Origin: a virus
Strand: one strand, 5' to 3'
DNA length: 54,710 nucleotides
Virus record (IMG/VR): IMGVR_UViG_3300025117_000080
Location: 1-54,710 of that record
Both the position numbers and the translations under genes were made by a program. The notes under the pieces were generated by a model, which saw only the letters and a list, made by a program, of their open reading frames with translations, searched no databases and was not told the origin of the DNA. The first letter of the stretch is position 1; each line of letters opens with the position of its first letter. Below are positions 1 through 7,657 of this stretch, piece by piece.

Positions 1-132
1 CGTTATACTCACCTCGATCTTAATAAACTTCAGTTCAGGTTCACACATGCTTATCCTGTTATACCATATACCCTTTGATTGCAATAGCTTTTCAAGCTCG
101 GCAGCGATAGCCAGCGCTTCGCATGGCTTCAT
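1..132. repeat. Terminal direct repeat, left copy (circular closure)
   Basis: Bases 1-132 repeat as 54579-54710 with differences only at positions 2 and 129; 126 consecutive bases are identical. A short exact overlap at contig ends is what a circular assembly leaves behind. The gene crossing it stays open in both copies, which supports circularity. A physical terminal repeat of the packaged DNA is less likely because P22-like phages package headfuls with long redundancy. Confidence 0.9.
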
Positions 133-156
133 GGCTCCGGTGATTTCATTCGCCAT
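1..156 (-). CDS. Small protein downstream of portal, 5' part (continues at the other end)
   Basis: The ATG at 156 lies directly next to the portal stop codon (157-159), so it is translated as part of the packaging operon. Joined through the circle end it gives 55 residues ending at 54567 (see 54567-54710). It has a predicted helical middle (about residues 13-28, ELEKLL) and no motif I recognise. It is the last gene before a strong leftward terminator, between portal and scaffold. Function unknown. Confidence 0.6.
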   Translation of the reverse strand, partial: MANEITGAMKPCEALAIAAELEKLLQSKGIWYNRISMCEPELKFIKIEVSIT

Positions 157-2214
157 CTATCGCCCTCCCATCATCCTGAGCGTATCAATCACAACTTGTT
201 GAATGATCGGTATCATCTGCGCAATCTGCTGCTGGCCCTGCATTTGGTTTTGGACTTGCGCGGCCTGCATCGACTGCGCGTCTTTGGCAAGGTCGATCTT
301 CTTTCCTTCGATGTCGAGCTGCCCTTTGGCCAGATCTTGCTGGCCTTTCTTCAGGTCCTGCTCACCCTTCATCACGGCTAATTGAATGCGTGGGTCGGGC
401 GGGGGCGCTTGAGCCGGTTGTGGCTGCATCAGGGCTTTGATCTCTTCCCCGATCTCCTGGGCTTCAGGCCAGTCCTGGGCCTTTGCTATCCTGGGGATGA
501 GTACGGGCATCACCTGGGGAGCGCCCTGGCCAAGCTGAATCATGCCGTCCGCGGCTTCCTGGCGCTTGGTCAGATAGCCGGGGCCGGCGTCACAGGTTAC
601 GTCGAACTTGCCGGTTGACAGGTTGTTGTAGATCGTCTTTTCGCCAGTGATGGGATTTACGTAGGTGAAATTGACCCGCGCCCATGCTTCGGTCCCGTCC
701 TGATTCGGATTGACGAGTGGCTTTCCATCCGGGCCCGGCTTGGCATTGGCGAATGTCTTTTTTAGGTCATCGCCCATCAGCCTTACAACCCTGTCGCCGT
801 CGTAGATGTTTTGGATCAGGTCCACCAGGACTTTGCCGGTGTACTTGACGGCTTTGATTTGGTTGTCAGGAAATTCGAACGTGGCAATGTCGCCTTCGGC
901 TGCTCTGGCACGAATAGCTTTTCCGCTTGTCTCGTTGCTTCTCGCACCCAAGGAGGCGTCATAGACTCCGGTTGTGACCTTGATATCGTCGGCTGAGATT
1001 TGGGCAAGCTGGAGGGCTCCTGAATCGCTCACGGACCCACCAAGGCGCGATGGTGATGCTTGGCCCTCGACGTGCTTGTAAAGCAGGTAGGGCATCGGGG
1101 TCGTGTATGCCTTATCCCAAAGTGCCTGGTATTCGCCAATTTGTTCAGCCGTCAATATCCACGGTTGTTTCGGTGACAGGGCCAGTGTTTCCATGTTGTT
1201 CGACATGGCCCAGTTGTAAATCTTCTGCGGCTCCATGGCGTCTTTAATGGCGCTGTTTAAGATGCGCTCACCTTCGATCCATTTTTCTTCGCCCAACTCT
1301 GGAATGATCGGGATGTATTTTCCGGCCCACTCTTGCGGACCTTCCAAGATCTCCCTTCCAGAGATTTTGCACCACATGACTTTGTGGCTCTTTACTGAGC
1401 GGGTGCGCTTGAACGGTGCCTTGAACCCGTTGGAGTCTTCGACCATTTCAACCGACTGGCCGGTTTCGTCTGTCTCCTTTGTAACCTTGGGCTTTTCGAT
1501 CTCGATTACATTGCCGTCTGGTAGTTCGTAGATGTGCTTAGTAACCGGCTCCTTGTAAAAATACTCAGCGATTCTAACCGTATCGGTAGCGAACCAATCG
1601 GACATGGATTCGCCTTCGCCCTTGTCGATACCTCCAAAGTTGGCGTCCTTGTAAGATTCTTCGGCCTTTTTGCGTTTGATGTCTGAAATTATGAAACAAA
1701 AGTCTGCGTCGCTGTAGTCGGCTTTGATCGCTGATTGGTCGTAGTAGACAGAGAAGGGGTTGACGATGCGCTCAATGTAAATATCCTGGTCAAACGTATT
1801 GTCATCAGCGTACCTTGTGAGCGCCCTCCAATATCCGTAAGCCCCACGGACTGAGCAGCTTGCCCCGTTATCATAGGCTGAATCTGCATCGGATACGTTT
1901 TCTATGTTGCGAATCAAGCCCGTCATGAGTTCGGCCACCATTGGATCGGTTGCGCTATCCTCTGGTCTGATCTTGATGCGCGGTCGGTTCTGGCGCATGG
2001 AATTAACGATTTTCTTGGACGTTCCCGAAACACGGTTGACCGTGCAGCATGGCCTTCCAAGGCGCTGTTGCTTTTCAGCCTCGGTCCATTGGTCGCCGTT
2101 TTCAAAGGCCATCGATGCGCGAGCCCGCTCCCGGTTCGCCTGCTCTGCGGTCTTTGATTCCTCGAACTGCTCAAGGGCTTTGGTTATGAAGGCTTGTTCT
2201 TTGTCTTTTTTCAT
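157..2214 (-). CDS. Portal protein, P22-like
   Basis: About 685 residues, the size of P22-type portals (P22 gp1 is 725). The N-terminus has the family layout: a helical start rich in Glu/Lys, then a region with FENGDQW and a CTVNR stretch before a segment ending in RPRIKIRP. The C-terminal 90 residues are Gln-rich and helical, like the barrel of P22 portal. It forms the dodecameric ring through which DNA enters and leaves the head. A TTG lies six bases upstream, but the ATG at 2214 has a better spaced GGA ribosome site. It follows large terminase by 113 bases. Confidence 0.85.
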   Translation of the reverse strand: MKKDKEQAFITKALEQFEESKTAEQANRERARASMAFENGDQWTEAEKQQRLGRPCCTVNRVSGTSKKIVNSMRQNRPRIKIRPEDSATDPMVAELMTGLIRNIENVSDADSAYDNGASCSVRGAYGYWRALTRYADDNTFDQDIYIERIVNPFSVYYDQSAIKADYSDADFCFIISDIKRKKAEESYKDANFGGIDKGEGESMSDWFATDTVRIAEYFYKEPVTKHIYELPDGNVIEIEKPKVTKETDETGQSVEMVEDSNGFKAPFKRTRSVKSHKVMWCKISGREILEGPQEWAGKYIPIIPELGEEKWIEGERILNSAIKDAMEPQKIYNWAMSNNMETLALSPKQPWILTAEQIGEYQALWDKAYTTPMPYLLYKHVEGQASPSRLGGSVSDSGALQLAQISADDIKVTTGVYDASLGARSNETSGKAIRARAAEGDIATFEFPDNQIKAVKYTGKVLVDLIQNIYDGDRVVRLMGDDLKKTFANAKPGPDGKPLVNPNQDGTEAWARVNFTYVNPITGEKTIYNNLSTGKFDVTCDAGPGYLTKRQEAADGMIQLGQGAPQVMPVLIPRIAKAQDWPEAQEIGEEIKALMQPQPAQAPPPDPRIQLAVMKGEQDLKKGQQDLAKGQLDIEGKKIDLAKDAQSMQAAQVQNQMQGQQQIAQMIPIIQQVVIDTLRMMGGR

Positions 2215-2327
2215 TGTCAATCCAGCGTTATTTGTAACGGTTTTTGCTATTTTTGCAACATACTGTTTTTGCTTTGGTTAATGCCAAGTGCTCACGGGCG
2301 GGAGACACCTGTTTTTGAGTCTCTGTT

Positions 2328-3668
2328 TTATAACGCATACGCGCTAATCCTTGGTGCCGTGAACGCTTTGACCGGCTTCGGTGCGCCCTCTACAATCGCA
2401 CCGAACAGATCGGTGAAGGCCCATACATAGGCATCTGCCCGGTTGGGTGAATTTGCGCCCATATAGCCGCGAGTTGTGAACGCACAAAGTTCGTCTTCCA
2501 GGTCGTAGAAGTTGCCGGCGTGCCTGATTTGGCCTTTCTCGGCCAAGGCTGAAATCGGTTCAGCCCGAACGACTTTACCCCTTGTTGCTGTAACCTTGCG
2601 AAATGGCGTTCTTTTCCTGGCTGTCTGGATTACATGCTCAACCATTGCGCCACCATAGTTTCCTTCAGCTACTATCGCGTCTGCCTTGTGCCGCTCGTAT
2701 GCCTGGGTTGCTATCCTCCCCCAAGTTACCGGGCCAGCCTTGCAGGTTAAGTCCTCCAGAAGATACCCGTTGCCGTCTACTCCTAAACCAGCAACCACAA
2801 TGCCTATTGCGTCGTTGTCGGCGTTATCTTCGTCGCCTGAGCCTGAAGGATCAACCGCGACCACAACACGCTGCATATCTGGGAGATTTGACGTGGTGCG
2901 CCATGTTTCGATGCCCTCTACTGTCCATAGTGCACCTTCAGCGACCGGCGCGAATGTTCCATCCATGAACCTGATCCGCATTCTTGCCGGTAAGTTTTCC
3001 AGGGTCTGCATGTAGCCCTCTGGTAAATTGTCGGTGTTGTCTGCGGGATTGATTACCATCGAAGCGTAATCGTCGGGATTTTTAAGGGGCTGCTTTGTAT
3101 CTGGATCGCGTTTCTTTTCGAATAGTTGATAGGTCCAGTGGGCTTGAGAAGGGGGGTTGCAGTCGTACAGCATCTTCAGGCGAAGCTCGCCTTCTTTTTT
3201 TCCGAGTTTGTACGAAACTTTTTGAGCGAGGCGGGTAAGGGCCAAATTTCGTGAATTGTATGGGATTTGAGAACATTCATTCAGGTAGAGCGTTGCATAT
3301 TCCTGGCCTAAAATCTTTTCTGTTCTCTCCTTGTCGTCAAGCCCGCCAAACCATATCTGTGACCTGTTGGGAAATTCTGCATACCAATCGGTCCTATCAA
3401 TGTTGTTGGCGCTGAGTTCAGGGAAGCATAAGCGCATGACTTTGGGGTAAGTATCGTGAACGATAGCGGCTTTAACGTGATTGAAGCGAAAGCGGAGAAT
3501 TGCATGACGCGATTCCGCCGCTGCAAGTGCGCGGATTATTACGGTTCTGACGAGTTTAAAAGTTTTGCCGGATCGTGATCCACCAAAGAGCAGGCAGTGT
3601 GTGGCGTCTGAGCTAAGTACCTTGTTGGCCTGGCGCTGCTTGGCTGTTTCTTTGAAGGTTACAGACAC
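2328..3668 (-). CDS. Terminase large subunit
   Basis: 446 residues, a normal length. The Walker A motif GGSRSGKT is at residues 29-36 and a Walker B-like TLYLNE near 126-131. The RNase H-fold nuclease has its first aspartate in AVDPSGSGD (about 271-279) and a late acidic site in NRADAY near the C-terminus. It cuts concatemeric DNA and drives it into the prohead through the portal. The start is GTG and overlaps the small terminase by 10 bases, which implies coupled translation. Confidence 0.9.
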   Translation of the reverse strand: MSVTFKETAKQRQANKVLSSDATHCLLFGGSRSGKTFKLVRTVIIRALAAAESRHAILRFRFNHVKAAIVHDTYPKVMRLCFPELSANNIDRTDWYAEFPNRSQIWFGGLDDKERTEKILGQEYATLYLNECSQIPYNSRNLALTRLAQKVSYKLGKKEGELRLKMLYDCNPPSQAHWTYQLFEKKRDPDTKQPLKNPDDYASMVINPADNTDNLPEGYMQTLENLPARMRIRFMDGTFAPVAEGALWTVEGIETWRTTSNLPDMQRVVVAVDPSGSGDEDNADNDAIGIVVAGLGVDGNGYLLEDLTCKAGPVTWGRIATQAYERHKADAIVAEGNYGGAMVEHVIQTARKRTPFRKVTATRGKVVRAEPISALAEKGQIRHAGNFYDLEDELCAFTTRGYMGANSPNRADAYVWAFTDLFGAIVEGAPKPVKAFTAPRISAYAL

Positions 3669-4135
3669 TCTGAATCCTCTCCGGTGATCGATATATTGAC
3701 CGTTCCAGAGTGTTCAATCTCTTGTTTTTCTCGCCAAACCTTGGGCTTACGGTTCTTGAGCCACATTGTCATAGCGGGCGTGTCTGGAGGGTAAATCTTT
3801 TTTAGTTCTGCGTACTCCCATCGGCCACCATTATCGTCCTGAACCCATTGCGCCTTGGTGTCTGGGCACTCGAAACCGACGGCTCTTTCGTACAGCGCAC
3901 GCTCTACTTTTGCGTCGGCTTCAAGCTTCCAGTCTATGAGTGACTTGAAAAATTTAGGATCTTTCCTCTTCCAATTATTCAGAGTGTCATCTGTAATTTG
4001 AAGCGCTAACGCTGTCTCTTTGTCCGTGAACCCTTTAGAGTAGCAGAGTTTTAGGCCTTCGTAATGGATCGAATCTTTCTTCGATTTCCTACCGCGTTTT
4101 TTCAGGGTCTTTGGGTCTTTGCGTTTTGTTGCCAT
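3659..4135 (-). CDS. Terminase small subunit
   Basis: 158 residues with a basic N-terminus (KKRGRKSKKD) followed by a helix-turn-helix (GFTDKETALALQITDDTLNNW) and a helical region, the usual plan of phage small terminases that recognise the packaging site and load the large subunit. The segment around APDTPAMTMWLKNRKP-type residues near 125-137 is shared by many small terminases. It lies just upstream of and overlaps the large terminase gene. Family assignment is good; the pac site cannot be located by eye. Confidence 0.8.
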   Translation of the reverse strand: MATKRKDPKTLKKRGRKSKKDSIHYEGLKLCYSKGFTDKETALALQITDDTLNNWKRKDPKFFKSLIDWKLEADAKVERALYERAVGFECPDTKAQWVQDDNGGRWEYAELKKIYPPDTPAMTMWLKNRKPKVWREKQEIEHSGTVNISITGEDSECL

Positions 4136-4173
4136 ACCTTAAAACCAATCCGGTGCCGGCTTCTTGGTCTCGG

Positions 4174-4473
4174 TCATTCGCCGCCCTCATAGTGGTATTC
4201 AACCCACCTGTTGAGACCGTTGCGGAATTGTTTGGCGACGTAAAGGTGCAGATTGATTGTGTCGCGTGCCTGGATTTCCGAAATCGGAGTGGCTTGTAGG
4301 CTTGGTATCTTGGCAGCGTAAAAAACCTCCTGGTCAGGATGGACCAATACGGTTTGACCGTCGCACGGTCCACCTGCCAGGCGGGTCTCATAAAAGCGGG
4401 GGCCTCCGACAAGCCCCGGGGACATCTGCCGGAGGCCCCCTTCCTGTGGGGTGTCTTGGTTGGTGGGGGTCAT
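4174..4473 (-). CDS. Conserved phage protein of unknown function (RLAGGPCDGQ type)
   Basis: 99 residues from the ATG at 4473, which overlaps the upstream stop as ATGA (4470-4473). A longer reading to 4509 exists but would run further into the upstream gene. The motif RLAGGPCDGQTV in the middle recurs in many small phage proteins with no known role. The C-terminus has a run of aromatic and charged residues. It belongs to the packaging operon, between a zinc-finger gene and the small terminase. Confidence 0.65.
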   Translation of the reverse strand: MTPTNQDTPQEGGLRQMSPGLVGGPRFYETRLAGGPCDGQTVLVHPDQEVFYAAKIPSLQATPISEIQARDTINLHLYVAKQFRNGLNRWVEYHYEGGE

Positions 4474-4673
4474 TCTCTTGCCTGCCAATGAGTCCCGAAC
4501 AATCCGCAAAGGCTGGGGTCATTGCGAACCTCACTGCACGGCGCGATATCGTTTGTGGCTACTCTGCGGGATATACCACAAAACAGACCTGGGATGGAGA
4601 CTACGTGGCGGCATTCGGTGCAAGGCTTGATTGGTTCGCTGTTCGGTAGCTTCATGCGGATTGGTTCACTCAT
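4470..4673 (-). CDS. Small Cys-rich phage zinc-finger protein
   Basis: 67 residues with six cysteines spaced CTEC, FCG, PCSEV and LCG. This is the layout of a widespread family of tiny phage zinc-binding proteins of unknown role. The start overlaps the upstream gene stop by ATGA (4670-4673) and its own stop overlaps the next start the same way, so three genes form a translationally coupled chain. Zinc binding is inferred from the cysteine pattern only. Confidence 0.65.
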   Translation of the reverse strand: MSEPIRMKLPNSEPIKPCTECRHVVSIPGLFCGISRRVATNDIAPCSEVRNDPSLCGLFGTHWQARE

Positions 4674-5029
4674 TTCCGGTTGGTCCCTTCCACCCCTCTT
4701 AGTTGCCGCTGGCGTGTCCGGTGTTCAAGCCAATGAAGGGCTTCTTCGCATTTGGTAAGGGCCAGGGCGTTTTCACGGCATGCGAAAGGGCCGTTCTGAA
4801 AACAGCGCAGCCGGTCAATCACGATAGCAAGTAGGTCTTCCTGGTGGCATCCGTTGACGCCGAACTCTTTCACCGGGCCGTTTTGAAAAACCACATCGGC
4901 AAAGACGGCCGATGGGTCGTTACTGCCGATATTGTTGCTCAAAACCTGGTAGCGGTGATGGGCGCCGCCTTGACCTGGTTCGTCCAAGACCGCAATACTT
5001 GACTTGGGATTTCTGGCGATCTCTCTCAT
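4670..5029 (-). CDS. Acb2/Tad1-like hook-domain protein (probable anti-CBASS cyclic nucleotide sponge)
   Basis: 119 residues. The C-terminal part, about 64-119, matches the Acb2/Tad1 hook family by eye: a helix DLLAIVIDRL, the turn FQNGPFAC, a second helix with NALALTKCEEALHWL and the signature ending RT-x-R-x-x-RGVEGT. The N-terminal part has DEPGQGGAHHRYQV and FQNGPVKEFGVNG, an extension seen in longer phage relatives. Known Acb2 proteins bind cyclic di- and trinucleotides and blunt CBASS and related defences. It is the first gene of the leftward packaging operon, with a good AGGTGG ribosome site. Confidence 0.75.
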   Translation of the reverse strand: MREIARNPKSSIAVLDEPGQGGAHHRYQVLSNNIGSNDPSAVFADVVFQNGPVKEFGVNGCHQEDLLAIVIDRLRCFQNGPFACRENALALTKCEEALHWLEHRTRQRQLRGVEGTNRK

Positions 5030-5117
5030 AAACCACCTCTCTGTTGCGGGTTAAGGACTTCTCCGCTCCCTCGATTCCAACGGGAGCGGTCCACCAAAAA
5101 AGGAGTTACGCTGGCTG

Positions 5118-5148
5118 ATTATATATCAAGATCTTGATTATAGCGCAA
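5118..5148 (-). promoter_or_regulatory. Leftward promoter with a palindromic operator in its spacer
   Basis: Reading leftward, TTGCGC (5148-5143) is followed after 17 bases by TATATA (5125-5120), which extends into TATAAT (5123-5118). The spacer contains a perfect 14-bp palindrome, ATCAAGATCTTGAT (5125-5138). A symmetric site between -35 and -10 is a typical repressor operator. It would control the Acb2-like and terminase operon. No direct evidence for the cognate regulator. Confidence 0.5.
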
Positions 5149-5197
5149 GGGATTTATTCGATTTTCAGTGGTAGGCTAAAACTATCAATCTTTTTGT

Positions 5198-5226
5198 TTG
5201 ACATGTCTGTCTTGTCGTACTAAATT
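5198..5226 (+). promoter_or_regulatory. Rightward sigma70-type promoter
   Basis: TTGACA (5198-5203), a 17-base spacer and TAAATT (5221-5226), 30 bases upstream of the ATG at 5256. It is divergent from the leftward promoter about 50 bases away and would drive the small-gene cluster 5256-6040. Confidence 0.65.
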
Positions 5227-5255
5227 GAGGCTAACAATCAAACAAGGAGGACGCC

Positions 5256-5456
5256 ATGTCACAAGTGAATTTTGTAGCAAACTTCAAGACCCTACCAGAA
5301 GCCGGAGCCGTTCCGAGCTGCGTTCGTGATGCCCAGGATACTTTGAACGAGATTTATGCGCTGGATGCTCGCCGTATCGAACTGTGCAAGCGGCTACAGC
5401 GAGAGGTCGAAAAAATGCAGCAACACCTGCTCCAGTTGTGGAACGCGACGGATTGA
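5256..5456 (+). CDS. Small helical protein, unknown function
   Basis: 66 residues, ATG with a strong AAGGAGG ribosome site. The second half (about 27-60) is an amphipathic helix, likely a short coiled coil (LCKRLQREVEKMQQHLLQ). No family recognised. First gene of the rightward cluster under a consensus-like promoter, so probably expressed early and strongly. Confidence 0.6.
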   Translation: MSQVNFVANFKTLPEAGAVPSCVRDAQDTLNEIYALDARRIELCKRLQREVEKMQQHLLQLWNATD

Positions 5457-5703
5457 CATCACCCTATCAACCGACCACCCATCATCAAGCCACGGGCTAC
5501 CGGTAGCCATTATCGAAGGCCAAGCTTACGGGCCGGAAGATATCTATCGCGGCCTGCCGGTTGCGTCCTACATCGTCGTCAATATAGACCCGGATCGGCC
5601 CGACCATGCCGACATGATGCGGTTTTTGTCGCAATCGCCCAAGGCACACGCCAGGGCTTTGGCGGCAGTAGCGCGGCTCAAGAGCGCCAGCGAATCGGAT
5701 TAA
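5356..5703 (+). CDS. Overlapping ORF with unclear start, unknown function
   Basis: The reading frame is open from an ATG at 5356, but that start lies inside the previous gene in another frame and has no ribosome site. Codon use looks gene-like only from about 5450 onward, where the peptide has HGLPVAIIEGQAYGPEDI and a helical Ala-rich end. No ATG, GTG or TTG lies in frame between 5365 and the previous stop; only ATT at 5452. It may be reached by +1 frameshifting from the previous gene, may start at ATT, or the sequence may hold an indel. Function unknown. Confidence 0.45.
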   Translation: MRWMLAVSNCASGYSERSKKCSNTCSSCGTRRIDITLSTDHPSSSHGLPVAIIEGQAYGPEDIYRGLPVASYIVVNIDPDRPDHADMMRFLSQSPKAHARALAAVARLKSASESD

Positions 5704-5744
5704 CCCCAAAGCCCGGCACGACCGGGCCAGACAAGGAGGACTCT

Positions 5745-5894
5745 ATGGACGACCGTATAACGATCAGGGGCATAGATCCAAAAGTATGGCTGCGAGTCAG
5801 GGCCGAAGCGATCCGTCAGGGAAAAAACGCCGGCCAACTCATGACAGAGTACGCCGAAAAAGGGCTGAAGGTTGACGAAAGGAAAAAGTCATGA
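5745..5894 (+). CDS. Small ribbon-helix-helix-like protein
   Basis: 49 residues with a perfect AAGGAGG ribosome site. The start DDRITIRGIDPKVW followed by a helix RVRAEAIRQGKNAG and a second helix is the strand-helix-helix plan of Arc/CopG repressors. The stop overlaps the next ATG as ATGA (5891-5894). It may be a DNA-binding regulator of the neighbouring divergent promoters. Confidence 0.6.
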   Translation: MDDRITIRGIDPKVWLRVRAEAIRQGKNAGQLMTEYAEKGLKVDERKKS

Positions 5895-6040
5895 TCGGAC
5901 ACCGCACCCAATATTTTTTGTCCCTGCGTCTTTTGCGATATTATGATGCCCTGACCATTCAACAGCGGTTCGGGTGCTCATTGAGTTACCCTGAATGGCT
6001 GCTTATTCGAATCCACGAAGTCCGCGATCTCGCCAACTAA
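5891..6040 (+). CDS. Small hypothetical protein
   Basis: 49 residues, basic and aromatic-rich, translationally coupled to the RHH-like gene by an ATGA overlap. No family recognised. It ends the rightward cluster, which converges on the leftward early operon. Confidence 0.45.
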   Translation: MIGHRTQYFLSLRLLRYYDALTIQQRFGCSLSYPEWLLIRIHEVRDLAN

Positions 6041-6047
6041 TCCCACC

Positions 6048-6081
6048 AAAAAAACCCGCCCAGGCTGCACACCCGGGCGGG
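6048..6081 (-). terminator. Intrinsic terminator of the leftward early operon
   Basis: Read leftward, GGGCGGG-type arms (6075-6081 and 6055-6061) form a stem followed by seven T residues (6054-6048). It lies about 85 bases after the last early gene. A four-codon remnant (ATG CAC ACC CGC TAA) with a good ribosome site lies between, possibly the stub of a lost gene. Confidence 0.75.
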
Positions 6082-6164
6082 CCACTTCATCAAACCGTTT
6101 TATGTCGTCCCGGTTTTAGCGGGTGTGCATGGTGGGGCCTCCTTTCTCCTGGTCGTTACGGAGC

Positions 6165-6380
6165 CTAATCCATGCCCTTAATCGCACCGAGCAGATAGGT
6201 TGCCCTTATGACGGCTTGATTGGTTTTGTGGTAATCGCATAGCAATTCGTAGCGGCTGATCAGATTCCCGTTTTTACTGTAGAAATTCCCGTCTCCGCTC
6301 AACAAGATATTGTCTTGCTTGCGGATATCTACCAGCAAGTCACATGCTTCTTTTATTAGTTGCTCTCGTTTTTCTGACAT
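6165..6380 (-). CDS. Small hypothetical protein, last gene of the early operon
   Basis: 71 residues from the ATG at 6380, chosen because GGGAGG precedes it; the longer frame to 6497 overlaps a different small gene. Largely helical (KREQLIKEACDLLVDIRKQ). No family recognised. Confidence 0.55.
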   Translation of the reverse strand: MSEKREQLIKEACDLLVDIRKQDNILLSGDGNFYSKNGNLISRYELLCDYHKTNQAVIRATYLLGAIKGMD

Positions 6381-6529
6381 ACTGCCTCCCGTGTCTTTGG
6401 TGGTTCGCAAGGTTCGCAAGTGCAACAATATCTCCGGTCTTGCATCACGCACCAGGCCCAGCCGGTTTTTGAATAGTGGCAAGTGTCTTTTTTCCATCCA
6501 TCCCTGCCGTCGATGCGTCGGTTGACCAT
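6356..6529 (-). CDS. Small Cys-rich protein
   Basis: 57 residues, ATG at 6529 with AGGGAG eight bases upstream. Cysteines cluster as YCCTCEPC near the middle, with further Cys and His residues before it, suggesting metal binding. Its 3' end overlaps the next gene by 25 bases. Function unknown. Confidence 0.5.
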   Translation of the reverse strand: MVNRRIDGRDGWKKDTCHYSKTGWAWCVMQDRRYCCTCEPCEPPKTREAVCQKNESN

Positions 6530-6547
6530 GATCCGTTCTCCCTATCC

Positions 6548-7657
6548 CTACGGCACCAAAGCCCGCTGTAAAATCATAAGCGCCTGCGCCTGAACCGTCC
6601 GAAAATCGGCCTTGGCCTGCTTTGCAAGTTCGGACATCAACTCCGGATAATCATCGAACCGTAACTCCAGGGACTTGGCCGAACGCTCCTTAAGCCCCAC
6701 CCGGTCTGTGGCCTGTATCCGGTAACATACTTTGCACAGGTGCATGTAGCCGTCCGGCGACATTTTGGACCTCATAAATTTTTCAATGGGCTGCGCTTCT
6801 CTCGCGTGTGCGCAACGCTCGCTCCTGCAAATCTTTTCCGTGATCTCCTGTTTCTGTTCCATGGTTTGCGCTTTCCCCTCCTGTTGTGGTTGCTCGATGG
6901 CCTCCTGCCATTCCTTGACAGGGTAAGATTTGACGGCGATGGCCAGCAGATCCCGCCGCTTCTGGTCGTATATTTTCTGTTTCCTGATCATGCAGACCTT
7001 GCAAAACCATGCTTTGCCATCAGCATTGTTCTTGTTGTTGTAAAAATTATCTAGCGGCTGCGGTGCTCCTTTGGCCTCACAATCTGGCTCAGGGCATATC
7101 TTTGTAGTCGCCGGTTCCGCTGCGGGCTGATCCGGTTCGATGCCGGCCGCCCGGTCCAGCCGTTCGCGCAGGTTCTTTTTGAGGCCGGCGAGCTTCTGCT
7201 TGCGTTCTTCGGCCATGTCGCGCTGGCAATCCTTGCAATATCCGCACAGGCCGTCTTTTCTGCTGCCCTTGTGAAAATTTTCGGCGGCCTGGGGCCGGCC
7301 TTCGTGCTTGCACTCTTTGCGGCTGCAAACCTTTCCGGCCGGCGCCGGTGATGGCTCTGTAATCTGACCGGGCTTCGCCATGGCCCTCTTGTCCCATTTC
7401 CTGCCGCCCACGCGCATCTGATACGCCTTGACTGCACCGGGAGAGACTTCTTTCTCAATCTCTTTACCCTGTTCGCAATCACGGCAGGCTGTGTCTCCGC
7501 TTCCTGGCTTGTTTCCTGATTTACCTACTATCCAATCCTGTACAGAGTTTTTGCGCCGGATTACACAGGCGGCTTTTTCCATGCGGCAACCAGACTTGTC
7601 GCACTTGAAAAATGTTTCGCTGCTGAGGATTGATTCCATTGCGGTTTCTGTGGTCAT
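6548..7657 (-). CDS. Multi-zinc-module protein with three tandem repeats
   Basis: 369 residues. Three repeats share the plan C-x4-C, about 24 residues with a conserved Phe, then C-x2-C: cysteines about 111/116/141/144, 188/193/219/222 and 277/282/308/311. A fourth, divergent Cys cluster lies near residues 19-61. Linkers are Pro/Glu/Lys-rich and the last 40 residues are helical. Single copies of this knuckle occur in endonuclease VII-like and other phage proteins, but no catalytic residues are visible here. Its start overlaps the resolvase stop (ATGA). A nucleic-acid scaffold role is a guess. Confidence 0.65.
   Translation of the reverse strand: MTTETAMESILSSETFFKCDKSGCRMEKAACVIRRKNSVQDWIVGKSGNKPGSGDTACRDCEQGKEIEKEVSPGAVKAYQMRVGGRKWDKRAMAKPGQITEPSPAPAGKVCSRKECKHEGRPQAAENFHKGSRKDGLCGYCKDCQRDMAEERKQKLAGLKKNLRERLDRAAGIEPDQPAAEPATTKICPEPDCEAKGAPQPLDNFYNNKNNADGKAWFCKVCMIRKQKIYDQKRRDLLAIAVKSYPVKEWQEAIEQPQQEGKAQTMEQKQEITEKICRSERCAHAREAQPIEKFMRSKMSPDGYMHLCKVCYRIQATDRVGLKERSAKSLELRFDDYPELMSELAKQAKADFRTVQAQALMILQRALVP

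Noticed and set aside
1-132. Physical terminal repeat as in T7-like phages
   Set aside because: Gene content is P22-like with headful-type terminase; a short, nearly exact overlap with open frame fits circular assembly better.
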